Source: Deltaproteobacteria bacterium
GTDB taxonomy: Bacteria > Myxococcota_A > UBA9160 > SZUA-336
Reading direction: 5' to 3'
Assembly (NCBI GenBank): GCA_029261925.1
Contig: JAJDAJ010000089.1
Span: 1-53,721, forward strand
Length of the DNA: 53,721 nt
The notes under the pieces: generated by a model
What the model saw: only the letters and a program-made list of their open reading frames with translations
What the model was told of the DNA's origin: nothing
The model's database searches: none
Program-made: the position numbers and the translations under genes
Part shown: positions 41,008 to 50,129 of the stretch, one piece after another
How positions within the stretch are numbered: position 1 is the first letter of the stretch
Layout: each line of letters begins with the position of its first letter

Positions 41008-42198
41008 ATGAACCAGGCGCGAGAAGCAGCGATCGTCGGGATTCACGAGTACCCCTCGCGCCTGACGCGCGGAATGTCGGCCATGGACATCAAGGTGGAC
41101 TCGATCCGCGCCGCGCTCGAGGACGCGGGGCTGGGCTGGGGTGACGTGGACGCGGTGTACGACGCCGGGGATGGCGAGGCCGGCGGTGGGCTGCAGCTCT
41201 CGGCGTACCTGGGGCTGCGCCCGACCGTGATCGACACCACCCAGGTCGGCGGGTCCTCCTACGAGTTCCAGGCGGCCCACGCGTGGCGCGACATCGCCGC
41301 GGGCAAGTGCCGCGTCGCGGTCCTGAGCTACGGATCCACGGCCGCCTCGGCGCGCTGGGCCATCGGTACCGGCGCCCTCGGTCGCGCCGGCCCGGCCAAC
41401 TGGGAGTCCAACATGGACATCCCCTACGGCTCCACGCTGATCGCCAACTACGCCATGGTCAAGCAGCGCCACATGCACGACTACGGCACGACCACCGAGC
41501 AGCTAGCCGGGATCTCGGTGGCCACGCGGCGTCACGCCATGCGCAATCCCGAGGCGGTGCAGGCCATGACCGACCTGGAGTTCGTCGGGGTCAACGAGAT
41601 CAGCGTCGCCGACGTCCTGGAGTCGCGGGTCGTGGCCGATCCGCTGCACCTGCTCGAGTGCTGCATGATCAGCGACGGCGGCGGCGCGGTGGTGATCGCC
41701 TCGCCCGAGGTCGCGCGCGACGCGCGCAAGCCGCCGGTGTGGATCATCGGCAGCGGCGAGGCGATCAAGTACACGGAAAACGGGGGCGACATCACGACGA
41801 GCGCCGGCGCGCAGAGCGGTCCGATCGCCTTCGCCGAGGCCGGCGTGACGCCCGACGAGATCGACGTGGCCATGATCTACGACTCGTTCACGATCACCGT
41901 CGCGGTCTGCCTCGAGGACCTCGGCTTCTGCAAGAAGGGCGAGATCGGCGACTTCGTCGCCGCTGGACGCCTCGCCTTCGACAACCCCGACGCGCCCGCG
42001 CTGAACACCGATGGCGGCGGGCTCTCGTCGAACCATCCGGGCATGCGCGGGATCTTCCTGCTGCTCGAGGCGACCCGCCAGCTCCGCGGCGAGTCGACCG
42101 CGCAGCGGCCCGACGCGCGGCTCGCCGTCGCGCACGGCAACGGCGGCCGGCTCGGCGGCACCCACACCGGCGGCACCGTCATCCTGGCGAGGGACTGA
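41008..42198 (+). CDS. Thiolase-like / SCP2-type protein, module 2
   Basis: 396 residues. The nucleophile region reads V-G-G-S-S-Y-E-F-Q-A-A without a Cys. The His loop is intact (N-T-D-G-G-G-L-S-S-N-H-P-G-M-R-G), and the second Cys is lost in G-N-G-G-R-L-G-G-T. A Claisen thiolase is therefore unlikely; a retro-aldol or lipid-transfer role with the DUF35 partner is more likely. GAGAGGAAC precedes the ATG. The DUF35 gene starts 3 nt after its stop. Confidence 0.87.
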   Translation: MNQAREAAIVGIHEYPSRLTRGMSAMDIKVDSIRAALEDAGLGWGDVDAVYDAGDGEAGGGLQLSAYLGLRPTVIDTTQVGGSSYEFQAAHAWRDIAAGKCRVAVLSYGSTAASARWAIGTGALGRAGPANWESNMDIPYGSTLIANYAMVKQRHMHDYGTTTEQLAGISVATRRHAMRNPEAVQAMTDLEFVGVNEISVADVLESRVVADPLHLLECCMISDGGGAVVIASPEVARDARKPPVWIIGSGEAIKYTENGGDITTSAGAQSGPIAFAEAGVTPDEIDVAMIYDSFTITVAVCLEDLGFCKKGEIGDFVAAGRLAFDNPDAPALNTDGGGLSSNHPGMRGIFLLLEATRQLRGESTAQRPDARLAVAHGNGGRLGGTHTGGTVILARD

Positions 42199-42201
42199 GA
42201 C

Positions 42202-42618
42202 ATGGCCAAGCGACCCCAGCCCCGATTCCCCGAGCCCAATACCGAGCCCTACTGGGAGGGCGCCAAGCAGCGCGAGCTGCGCTACCCGGTCTGCCGCGAG
42301 TGCAACCAGGTGATCTTCACCCCGCGCACGGTGTGCACCGCCTGCGGTTCCCGTGACCTCGAGTGGAAGGTCTCGAAGGGCGAGGGAACGGTCTACACGT
42401 TCTCGGTGGTGCGCCAGAACCGCATGCCGGGCTTCGTGGACCTGGGCGCCTACTCGGTGGCCTACATCGACCTGGACGAGGGCTTCCGCCTGCTCTCGGG
42501 CGTGATCGGCGTGGACGATCCCACGAAGGACATCCACATCGGGCAGCGCGTCCGCGTCGAGTTCGAGGACCAGGAGGACGGGGAGTACCCGATCCCGCTG
42601 TTCCGTCCGGTCGGGTAG
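42202..42618 (+). CDS. DUF35 / OB-fold zinc-ribbon protein, module 2
   Basis: 138 residues. C31-x2-C34-x10-C45-x2-C48 zinc ribbon at exactly the positions of the copy at 25486, then the OB-fold (S-K-G-E-G-T-V-Y-T-F-S-V-V). Presumed partner of the thiolase-like protein just upstream. Convergent with the frameshifted SDR. Confidence 0.92.
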   Translation: MAKRPQPRFPEPNTEPYWEGAKQRELRYPVCRECNQVIFTPRTVCTACGSRDLEWKVSKGEGTVYTFSVVRQNRMPGFVDLGAYSVAYIDLDEGFRLLSGVIGVDDPTKDIHIGQRVRVEFEDQEDGEYPIPLFRPVG

Positions 42619-42627
42619 CCCGCCCGC

Positions 42628-43385
42628 TCAGCCCCGCTGCGGCGCGATGCCGGCGAGAGCGCCGCCGTCGGCGACGAACTCGGAGCCGGTGCAGAACGAC
42701 GACTCGTCCGACGCCAGGAAGAGCACCAGTCGCGCCAGCTCCATCGGGTCGGCCACGCGCGCGATCGGCTGCGCCTGCCAGCGCCCCTCGACGTCGGGGG
42801 TCGCATCCGGCGCGCCCCGCACCATGTCCGTGTCGACGCCGCCCGGGTGCACCGAGTTCACGCGGATCCCCAGGGGCCCCAGCTCGATGGCCGCCACGCG
42901 CGTCATGCCCCGGATCGCGAACTTGCTCGCCGTGTACCCGACCAGACCGGGAACGCCGATCAGACCCGCGACCGACGAGATGTTCACGATCGCCCCACCC
43001 CCGGCCCGCTGCATCGGATCGATGACGGCGCGCATGCCCAGGAAGGTGCCGACCTGGTTGACCTGGATCACGCGCATGTAGGCGTCGAGCGACGTCTCGC
43101 GCAGGGGCCCGCTGTCGATGATCCCCGCGTTGTTGACCAGCACGTCGAGCCTGCCGAACTCGCTCTCGGCCGCGTGGACCGCGCGCTCCCAGTCCTCCTC
43201 GCGGGAGACGTCGTGGTGCACGTAGCGCGCCGCGGAGCCGATCTCCGCCGCGAGCGCCTTGCCCTGGTCGTCGAGCACGTCCCCGAGCACCACGCTCGCG
43301 CCCGGGCGAACAGCCGCGCCTCGTCGGCGCCCTGCCCGCGTGCCGCTCCCGTGATCAGCGCCACCTTGCCGTCGAGCCTGCCCAT
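42628..43385 (-). pseudogene. SDR-family dehydrogenase broken by a frameshift
   Basis: From ATG 43385 the frame reads M-G-R-L-D-G-K-V-A-L-I-T-G-A-A-R-G-Q-G and continues to R-L-F-A. The rest of a normal SDR (G-A-S-V-V-L-G-D-V, N-N-A-G-I, catalytic Y-T-A-S-K) lies in another frame ending at 42628. The switch is at 43301-43306, in CCCGGG. One extra base (or a lost four) would restore a roughly 252-residue 3-alpha/20-beta-hydroxysteroid dehydrogenase-like protein. The downstream part is fully conserved, so the break is either recent or a sequencing error. AGGAAGG precedes the ATG. Confidence 0.85.
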
Positions 43386-43423
43386 GGCCTTCCTCCCACG
43401 CCGGCGATCCCGGCCGCGGAAGC

Positions 43424-43429
43424 ATCTTA
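43424..43429 (-). promoter_or_regulatory. Putative -10 (TAAGAT) for the frameshifted SDR
   Basis: Minus strand TAAGAT, 38 nt before the ATG at 43385. Part of the divergent gap with the deacylase gene. Confidence 0.38.
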
Positions 43430-43483
43430 GCCGGGACGGGCCGCATGCGGGCGCGGGGGCCCGCGACGCCCCGGGGCCGGTGA

Positions 43484-43489
43484 TACACT
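43484..43489 (+). promoter_or_regulatory. Putative -10 (TACACT) for the deacylase-like gene
   Basis: TACACT, 20 nt before the ATG at 43510, followed by AGGGAGGAG. Confidence 0.45.
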
Positions 43490-43509
43490 CCGGCCAGGGA
43501 GGAGCCGCC

Positions 43510-45231
43510 ATGCTCGACTACCTGATCCGCTCCGGAACGGTCGTGGACGGCACCGGCGCAGCGCCGCGCAGGGCCGACGTCGGGATCCGCGACGGGCGCA
43601 TCGTGAGCGTAGGCGAGATCGACGAGCCGGCCGCGGAGACGCTCGACGCCAGCGGGCAGATCGTGGCGCCCGGCTTCGTGGACCCCCACACCCACTACGA
43701 CGCCCAGCTCTTCTGGGATCCCTTCGCCCAGCCCTCGAGCCTGCACGGCGTGACCAGCGTGATCGGCGGCAACTGCGGCTTCACACTCGCACCGCTGCGC
43801 AGCCGCGACGCGGACTACACGCGCAAGATGATGGCCAAGGTCGAGGGCATGCCGCTGCCGGCGCTCGAGGCGGGTCTGCCCTGGGACTGGGAGAGCTTCG
43901 GCGAGTACCTGGCGCGCATCGACGGCCGCATCGGCGTGAACGCGGGATTCATGGTCGGCCACTGCGCGCTGCGCCGCTTCGTGATGGGCGCCGACGCGGT
44001 CGGCAAGGAGGCCACGGCGGTCCAGATCGAGCAGATGGCCCAGCTGCTGCACGAGTCGCTCGAGGCCGGCGGCCTCGGCTTCTCGACCTCGCTGGCATTC
44101 ACGCACACCGACGACGATGGCGAGCCCGTCCCCTCGCGCTGGTCCACCCACGAGGAGGTCCTGGCCCTGTGTCGCGCGGTGCGCGATCACGAGGGCACCT
44201 CGCTCGAGTTCATCATCGACGGCTGCCTCGGCCGCTTCAGCGACGACGAGGTCGACCTGATGACCCGCATGTCGCTGGAGGCGCAGCGGCCGCTCAACTG
44301 GAACGTGCTCGGCATCGACTCCAAGGATCCCGAGCGCTACCGCCACCAGCTCGGGGCATCGAAGCGCGCCGCCGAGCGCGGGGCGCGCGTGGTCGCCCTG
44401 ACCATGCCCACGCACGCAGGCACGAACATGAGCTTCCTGACGCACTGCGCGCTGCACCTGCTGCCCGACTGGGCCAAGATCATGCGCCTGCCCGTGCCCG
44501 AGCGGATCGAGCGCCTCCGGGACCCCGCGACGCGCACCTGGATGATGGAGCGCGCGCGATCGCCCGAGGCGGGCGTGCTCAAGGGGCTGACCCGCTGGGA
44601 GATGTACCGGATCGGCGACACCCACGCGCCCGAGAACGAGCCGCTGCGCGGCCGCATGGTGGGTGAGATCGCCGAGGAGCGCGGCCAGACGCCGACCGAT
44701 GCGCTCTTCGACATCGTGATCACCGACGAGCTGCGCACGGTGCTCTGGCCGGAGACGAACGACAGCAGCGACGACGCCTGGCAGCTGCGCGCGCAGGCGT
44801 GGCAGGACCCGCACATCCTGATCGGCGGCTCGGACGCCGGCGCTCACCTCGACCGCATGTGCGGCTCGGCGTATCCCTCGGAGTTCCTCGGCGAGTGCAT
44901 TCGCGGGCACCAGCTGGTGACGCTGGAGCGCGCGATCCAGCTGATGACGCAGGTCCCGGCGGAGCTCTTCGGGCTGATCGACCGGGGCGTGCTGCGCGAG
45001 GGCGCCTGCGCCGACGTGGTGGTCTTCGACCCCGAGCGCATCGGCCGCGGCGAGATCCACCGGGTGGACGACCTGCCCGGCGGTTCCTGGCGGCTGACGG
45101 CCGACTCCACCGGCGTGAGCCGCGTGCTGGTCAATGGCGAGGCGATCGTGGTCGACGGTCGGCCCACGGGCGCGCAGCCGGGCCGCCTGCTGCGCTCGGG
45201 ACGGGACACCCGGACGCCGCCACTGGTCTGA
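43510..45231 (+). CDS. N-acyl-D-amino-acid deacylase-like amidohydrolase
   Basis: 573 residues, urease-type amidohydrolase superfamily. The N-terminal beta domain (L-I-R-S-G-T-V-V-D-G-T-G) leads to the metal motif D-P-H60-T-H62-Y-D. V-G-H-C-A-L-R and G-G-S-D-A-G-A-H follow, and the C-terminal A-D-V-V-V-F-D-P completes the composite domain. The family includes D-aminoacylases, but many members in such clusters act on other amides or lactams. No signal peptide is visible. AGGGAGGAG precedes the ATG. Confidence 0.85.
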   Translation: MLDYLIRSGTVVDGTGAAPRRADVGIRDGRIVSVGEIDEPAAETLDASGQIVAPGFVDPHTHYDAQLFWDPFAQPSSLHGVTSVIGGNCGFTLAPLRSRDADYTRKMMAKVEGMPLPALEAGLPWDWESFGEYLARIDGRIGVNAGFMVGHCALRRFVMGADAVGKEATAVQIEQMAQLLHESLEAGGLGFSTSLAFTHTDDDGEPVPSRWSTHEEVLALCRAVRDHEGTSLEFIIDGCLGRFSDDEVDLMTRMSLEAQRPLNWNVLGIDSKDPERYRHQLGASKRAAERGARVVALTMPTHAGTNMSFLTHCALHLLPDWAKIMRLPVPERIERLRDPATRTWMMERARSPEAGVLKGLTRWEMYRIGDTHAPENEPLRGRMVGEIAEERGQTPTDALFDIVITDELRTVLWPETNDSSDDAWQLRAQAWQDPHILIGGSDAGAHLDRMCGSAYPSEFLGECIRGHQLVTLERAIQLMTQVPAELFGLIDRGVLREGACADVVVFDPERIGRGEIHRVDDLPGGSWRLTADSTGVSRVLVNGEAIVVDGRPTGAQPGRLLRSGRDTRTPPLV

Positions 45232-45252
45232 GGCGCGGCTCGAGGGAAGCGT

Positions 45253-46479
45253 TCAGAAAGGCAGGTCGCCCGCCGCCGGTCCGACGCTGCCGGTGCGGCT
45301 CCAGGCCTCGATGGCGCGCTGCGCGATGCGCCACTGGTGCACCTCGTCGGCGCCGTCGGCGAAGCGCGCCCAGCGCGCCTGCTGGGCCATGCCGGCCAGC
45401 GGCGTGTCGGTCGAGTAGCCCAGCGCCCCGTGGACCTGGATGGCGCGGTCGATGATGCGGTTGAGTGCGTTCGCCACGAAGTGCTTGGCCATCGAGACCT
45501 CGCTCTTGAATTCCTCGCCGCGATCGATCTTGTAGGCGGCGTGCAGCACCATGAGCTTGCCCTGGTAGAGCTCCATGGTGCTGTCGGCGATCATCCACTG
45601 GATACCCTGCTTCTCACCGAGCAGCGAGCCGTGCGCGAAGCGGCTCATGGCGCGCTCGATCATCATCTCGAGCGCCACCTCCGCCTGGCCGATCCAGCGC
45701 ATGCAGTGGGCCAGCCGCGCCGGGCCCAGGCGCGCCTGTCCGAGCAGGTGCCCCTGTCCCCGTCCGCCCAGCATGTTCGCGGCCGGCACGCGCAGGTTGC
45801 GGATGCGGATCTCGCAGTGGTTGTGGCTGCCACTCATGGTCTCGACGTCGCGCACGATCTCCCAGCCGTCGCTGGGAAGATCCACGAGGAACGCGCTGTT
45901 ACCGGCCTGCGGGAGCTCCGGATCGTCCTCGGTGCGCGCGATCAGGATCGCGAAGCGCGCCCCGCGGGCGCCGCTGATGAACCACTTGTGGCCGTTGATC
46001 ACCCAGTCGTCGCCGTCGGGCACCGCGCGCGTCTGGATCAGGGTCGGGTCCGACCCCGCGACGTCGGGCTCGGTCATGGCGAAGCAGGACCGCGCCTTGC
46101 CGCGGCACAGGGGGATCAGGTAGCGCTCCTTCTGGTCGGGCGTGGCCCAGTGGTGGAGGGTGTGCATGTTTCCCTCGTCGGGGGCCTGCGCGTTGAGGGC
46201 GAACGGGCCGAAGCGCGTCCGTGCGGCCTCGGCCGAGACCGCGGCCATGTCCACGTGGCCCAGACCCATGCCGCCGTACTCCTCCGGCATGTGCGGGAGC
46301 CACAGCCCCCACTCCTTCGCCGCCTTGCGCATCGCCGCGATCTCGCTGACGAGCACGTCGCGCTCTCCGGCGTGGGCGTCGATGCGGACCTCGGCGGGCC
46401 GCACGACCTGCGCGCAGAACTCGCGCACGCGCGCGATCACCTGCTGCGTCTCCTCGGGGAACGTGAAGTCGATCGGCAC
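45253..46479 (-). CDS. Acyl-CoA dehydrogenase (FadE, single-subunit type)
   Basis: 408 residues. M-T-E-P-D-V-A-G-S-D and W-V-I-N-G-H-K-W-F-I-S form the flavin site. The C-terminus has I-Q-V-H-G-A-L-G-Y-S and A-D-E-V-H-Q-W-R-I-A-Q, typical of homomeric acyl-CoA dehydrogenases close to ACAD10/11-like members. No partner subunit is adjacent, unlike the pair at 25960-28285. GTG at 46479 gives the family start (P-I-D-F-T-F-P-E-E) 5 nt after the amidohydrolase stop. Confidence 0.9.
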   Translation of the reverse strand: MPIDFTFPEETQQVIARVREFCAQVVRPAEVRIDAHAGERDVLVSEIAAMRKAAKEWGLWLPHMPEEYGGMGLGHVDMAAVSAEAARTRFGPFALNAQAPDEGNMHTLHHWATPDQKERYLIPLCRGKARSCFAMTEPDVAGSDPTLIQTRAVPDGDDWVINGHKWFISGARGARFAILIARTEDDPELPQAGNSAFLVDLPSDGWEIVRDVETMSGSHNHCEIRIRNLRVPAANMLGGRGQGHLLGQARLGPARLAHCMRWIGQAEVALEMMIERAMSRFAHGSLLGEKQGIQWMIADSTMELYQGKLMVLHAAYKIDRGEEFKSEVSMAKHFVANALNRIIDRAIQVHGALGYSTDTPLAGMAQQARWARFADGADEVHQWRIAQRAIEAWSRTGSVGPAAGDLPF

Positions 46480-46484
46480 GGCGA

Positions 46485-47489
46485 CTACGCCAGCGGCTCG
46501 ATGCGGTAGAAGCGGCTCGCGGTGCCGCGGAACAGGCTGTCCTTCTCGGGCTCGCTGTAGCCCGCCGCCAGCTTCTTGAACGCATTCCAGAGCACGTCGT
46601 ACGAGATCGACAGCTTGTCCACCGGGAAGTTGCTCTCGAACATGCAGCGGTCGGGACCGAAGGCGTCGATCGCGTGGTGGTAGTAGCGCGCCTGCGCGGC
46701 GACCAGATCGTCCGAGGTCGGCGGACGCTCGTCCCCGTCCCAGCCGAACCCGTTCCAGGGCATGGCCATGCCGCCGAGCTTGACGTGCACGTTCGGGCAG
46801 GTGGCCAGCTCGCTCATGTCGCGCACCCACTGCGTGAAGATCTCCTCGCGCCTGCCCGCGAATGGACCGATGCCCAGCGGGGTGCCGAGGTGGTCGAGCA
46901 CGATCGGCGTCTCGGGGAACGCACGCGCCAGGTCGGTGAGCCCGGAGATCTGTGTGTGGTAGTTGTAGGCGTCGTAGGTCATCCCGAGCGGCGCGAGCCG
47001 CGCGAAGCCCTCGCGAAACTTGGCATCGGCGTAGAGCTCCGGCTGACGGGCACCGCGCGCGATGCCCTCGCCATCCTCCCAGGCAGCGATGTCGCGGATG
47101 CCCCGGAACAGCGGGCTCGCCTCGCGGTGGGCCTCGAGCACCTCCTGCACGCGCTCGCCCAGACTCAGGTTGGCGGTCCCCACGATCGCGGCGATCCGCG
47201 CCGCGCCCCGGGAACCCCGCGCCGCGCGCTCGGCGATGCCGTGCACCCACTCGGTCTCGCCGACGGGCGCCAGCTCCTCGGGGCCGCTCTTGCGGTAGTG
47301 CTCGTGGCACTGCAGGAAGACCGTCTGCGCCACTCCATGACCGGACGTGTCCCGCCAGAGCGCGTCGAGGTCGTAGCCCGGAAAGGCAGCGGCCTGGTCG
47401 AAGAAGTGGTGGTGCGGGTCGACGATCGCTCGATCCGGCTCGATGATGTCCTCGCGCACCTGCGCCAGCCAGTCCTCGCGGATCTCCAT
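46485..47489 (-). CDS. Amidohydrolase-2 family protein, copy 4
   Basis: 334 residues. Here the metal motif is complete: V-D-P-H-H-H-F-F-D. V-L-D-H-L-G-T-P and the terminal M-F-E-S-N-F-P-V-D-K are typical of the lactonase-like branch of PF04909 (2-pyrone-4,6-dicarboxylate lactonase relatives). ATG 47489 follows GGGAGGAG. Probably co-transcribed with the acyl-CoA dehydrogenase. A lactone-hydrolysing role is inferred only from the branch. Confidence 0.85.
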   Translation of the reverse strand: MEIREDWLAQVREDIIEPDRAIVDPHHHFFDQAAAFPGYDLDALWRDTSGHGVAQTVFLQCHEHYRKSGPEELAPVGETEWVHGIAERAARGSRGAARIAAIVGTANLSLGERVQEVLEAHREASPLFRGIRDIAAWEDGEGIARGARQPELYADAKFREGFARLAPLGMTYDAYNYHTQISGLTDLARAFPETPIVLDHLGTPLGIGPFAGRREEIFTQWVRDMSELATCPNVHVKLGGMAMPWNGFGWDGDERPPTSDDLVAAQARYYHHAIDAFGPDRCMFESNFPVDKLSISYDVLWNAFKKLAAGYSEPEKDSLFRGTASRFYRIEPLA

Positions 47490-47578
47490 GGGGTCTCCTC
47501 CCGGGCCGGGGCGGCCCGTCGGCGGCACGGTCCCACGGCGCGCCGCGGGGGGTCAACCGTGCGTGCCGGGACCGCGGA

Positions 47579-48140
47579 TCAGGGCCGGGCGCCGACGATC
47601 CGCGTGAAGCCGAGCAGCCGACCGCGATCGGCGCGCAGCATGGCAATCTCCTTGTGGCCGGCCTCGCTCCACCAGCCCCGGACGTGCGGCGCGATGGCCT
47701 CGAGCCAGCGCAGCCAGTCCCGCCAGCCGTCGGCGATCGAGTCGGCGGTCTAGACTCGCACCCTGCCAGTCTTCGCCCAGTGGGTGCGCCACCACTCCGG
47801 CCCATGAAAGCAGCAGAACTCCCACTCCCAGTACGGCTTGAGGGTGTCCGGCACGCGCTCGCCGAGCTCCTCGAAGAGCGCCGGCACCACCGCGCCGATC
47901 CGCCCCCCCGGCCGCAGGAGCGAGCTGACCTGGCCGAGGTACAGGTCGTCGGTGCCGAAGTACTGGTAGGCGTCGATGCTCACGATGGCGTCGAAGGACT
48001 CCGCCTCGAACGGGAGCGCGTGTGCCTCGGCCTGGACCGGGACGACCCGGTCGGCCAGGCCGGCCTCGCGGATCCGGCGCAGGTTGTCGTCGGCCGGAAT
48101 CCAGAGGTCGGCCGCCGTGACGCGTACGTCGAGCTCTCCG
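47579..48140 (-). pseudogene. SAM-dependent methyltransferase remnant
   Basis: The minus strand encodes V-R-V-T-A-A-D-L-W-I-P-A-D-D-N, then A-I-V-S-I-D-A-Y-Q-Y-F-G-T-D-D-L-Y-L, R-P-G-G-R-I-G and E-F-C-C-F-H-G-P-E-W-W. These are the middle and C-terminal parts of a class I methyltransferase. A TAG at 47752-47750 interrupts it where relatives usually have Glu or similar; the frame continues after it (A-D-S-I-A-D-G-W-R-D-W-L) to TGA at 47579. The N-terminal third with the glycine-rich SAM motif is missing and its place is taken by the promoter and start of the amidohydrolase at 48187. Decayed gene. Confidence 0.8.
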
Positions 48141-48141
48141 C

Positions 48142-48147
48142 TATCCT
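48142..48147 (+). promoter_or_regulatory. Putative -10 (TATCCT) for amidohydrolase copy 5
   Basis: TATCCT, 39 nt before the ATG at 48187, at the point where the methyltransferase remnant stops being recognisable. Confidence 0.4.
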
Positions 48148-48186
48148 CAGCGGCACAGAGCGAGAGCCCGCCACCGGAGGACCACC

Positions 48187-49344
48187 ATGAGCACCGCGCT
48201 CGAGAACCTGCCCGTCATCGACATCGACACCCACTGGGCCGAGCCCCGCGATCTGTGGACGTCGCGCGCCCCGGCGAAGCTTCGCGACGTGGCGCCCCGC
48301 ATCGAGCGCACGCCCGAGGGCATCGACCACTGGATCGTGGGCGAGGACATGTACATGAGCCCCGTCGGCTACTGCGTGATCCAGAAGGACGGCAGCAAGG
48401 TCTACGGCAAGCTGGCGGTGGACACCTTCGAGGAGATGCACCCGAGCGCGAGCCAGCCCAGGGAGCGGCTGCGGATCATGGACCAGCACGGCCTGTCCCA
48501 GCAGATCATCTACCCCAACACGCTGGGCTTCGCGGGCAGCTCCGTGATGGACATCTCCGATCTGGCGCTGCGCAACTTCTGCGTCACGGCCTACAACGAC
48601 GCCATGGGCGAGGTCCGCATCGAGGGTGAGGGCCGCCTGCACCCCCAGGCCGTGGTGCCCTTCTGGGACATGGAGCTCGCCGTGCACGAGGTCGTGCGCT
48701 GCCACGAGGAGCTCGGGCTCACGGGCTTCGTGCTGACCGACGCGCCCGAGAACTGGGGCCTGCCGAACCTGCTCCAGCCGGAGTGGGATCCGCTGTGGAG
48801 TGTCGCCCAGGAGCGCGGCCTGCCCGTCAACTTCCACATCGGCGGCGGCTTCTCGTCGGGGCCGCCCTGGCAGGGCGTCTTCGCGCCGGGAGGCATCGCC
48901 TGCTCGTCGACGCTGGCGTTCCTGGGCAACGTGCGCTGCGTGGCCAACCTGATCTTCTCGGGCCTGCTCGACCGCTTCCCCGCGCTGAACTTCGTGTCGG
49001 TGGAGAGCGGCATCGGCTGGCTCCCCTTCCTGCTCGAGTTCTGCGAGTGGCAGTTCGACGAGAACCGCGTGACGCATCTGGATCTGCGCCCGACCGAGTA
49101 CTTCAGGCGCCAGATCTACGCCTCGTACTGGTTCGAGAGTGACGCCGAGACGGTGATCCGCAAGATCGGCGCCGACAACATCATGTTCGAGACCGATCTG
49201 CCCCACCCCACCTGCCTGTACCCATCGATCCAGGAGAAGATCACCGAGACGCTCGGCGGGCTCGACGAGTCCGTGCAGCGCAAGGTGCTCTACGAGAACG
49301 CCGCGCGCGTGTACCAGCTCGAGGTTCCCGGCGCGCCGCACTGA
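48187..49344 (+). CDS. Amidohydrolase-2 family protein, copy 5
   Basis: 385 residues. I-D-I-D-T-H-W-A-E-P at the N-terminus (one His of the H-x-H pair), V-N-F-H-I-G-G-G in the middle and M-F-E-T-D-L-P-H-P near the end. CCGGAGGACC precedes the ATG. It heads an operon with an SDR, a DUF35 protein and a thiolase-like protein. Function known only by fold; the context suggests action on a CoA-pathway intermediate or ring-cleavage product. Confidence 0.87.
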   Translation: MSTALENLPVIDIDTHWAEPRDLWTSRAPAKLRDVAPRIERTPEGIDHWIVGEDMYMSPVGYCVIQKDGSKVYGKLAVDTFEEMHPSASQPRERLRIMDQHGLSQQIIYPNTLGFAGSSVMDISDLALRNFCVTAYNDAMGEVRIEGEGRLHPQAVVPFWDMELAVHEVVRCHEELGLTGFVLTDAPENWGLPNLLQPEWDPLWSVAQERGLPVNFHIGGGFSSGPPWQGVFAPGGIACSSTLAFLGNVRCVANLIFSGLLDRFPALNFVSVESGIGWLPFLLEFCEWQFDENRVTHLDLRPTEYFRRQIYASYWFESDAETVIRKIGADNIMFETDLPHPTCLYPSIQEKITETLGGLDESVQRKVLYENAARVYQLEVPGAPH

Positions 49345-49366
49345 GCGGGGCCCGGACGAGCGACGC

Positions 49367-50128
49367 GTGGGAGGACGTCTCGAGGGCAAGGTCGCCGTGG
49401 TCACGGGTGGCTCCCGCGGCATCGGCCGCGGTATCGCGGCGGCGTTCGCGGCCGAGGGCGCTCGCGTGATGATCACCGCGCGCGACGCGGAGCGCTGCGA
49501 GCAGACCGCGAAGGAGATCGACGGACACGTCGACTTCGAGGCGGGTCACGTCGCGCGACCCGACGACATGGAGCGCGTGCTCTCGGCGACCCTGTCGCGG
49601 CTGGGCGGGCTCGACGTGCTCGTGAACAACGCGGCCACCAACCCCTACGCGGGGCCGACCATCGACGTGGACCGGGCCCGCTGGGACAAGACCCTCGAGG
49701 TCAACCTGACCGCGCCGATGCTCTGGATCCAGGCGGCCTGGCGCGCGCGGATGCGCGAGGCCGGTGGCTCGGTGATCAACATCTCGAGCGTCGCCGGCAT
49801 CCGCACCAACCCGATCCTGGGCACGTACGGGGTCACCAAGGCCGCACTCGTGCAGCTCACGCGCCAGCTCGCCGCCGAGCTGGCGCCCTCCGTGCGCGTC
49901 AACGCGCTCGCCGCGGGCCTGGTGCGCACCGACTTCGCGCGCATTCTCTGGGAGGGCGAGCGCGGCGACGAGGTCGCCCGCGCCTACCCGCTGCAGCGGC
50001 TCGGCGAGCCGGCCGACATCGCGGCGGCGGCGCTGTACTTCGCCGACTCCGCGGCGAGCGGCTGGGTCACCGGTCAGGTCCTGGTGCTGGACGGCGGCAG
50101 CACCACGGCATTCGACGGGCGGCCCTGA
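49367..50128 (+). CDS. Short-chain dehydrogenase/reductase
   Basis: 253 residues, classical SDR. V-T-G-G-S-R-G-I-G, N-N-A-A-T-N-P, S-S-V-A-G-I and catalytic Y-G-V-T-K; the end S-G-W-V-T-G-Q-V-L-V-L-D-G-G is typical. N-N-A-G reads N-N-A-A. Intact, unlike the SDR at 42628. GTG at 49367 gives M-G-G-R-L-E-G-K. The DUF35 ATG comes 1 nt after its TGA. Confidence 0.88.
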   Translation: MGGRLEGKVAVVTGGSRGIGRGIAAAFAAEGARVMITARDAERCEQTAKEIDGHVDFEAGHVARPDDMERVLSATLSRLGGLDVLVNNAATNPYAGPTIDVDRARWDKTLEVNLTAPMLWIQAAWRARMREAGGSVINISSVAGIRTNPILGTYGVTKAALVQLTRQLAAELAPSVRVNALAAGLVRTDFARILWEGERGDEVARAYPLQRLGEPADIAAAALYFADSAASGWVTGQVLVLDGGSTTAFDGRP

Positions 50129-50129
50129 A

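Noticed and set aside
42628..45060. Long minus-strand open frame covering the SDR and the deacylase region
   Set aside because: Its upstream part is antisense to the clear N-acyl-D-amino-acid deacylase-like gene. Only the SDR part is real, and its N-terminus lies in another frame.
47750..47752. TAG in the methyltransferase remnant as a recoded residue (pyrrolysine)
   Set aside because: The gene also lacks its N-terminal third, the position is not an active-site residue, and nothing else suggests amber recoding. A nonsense mutation is simpler.
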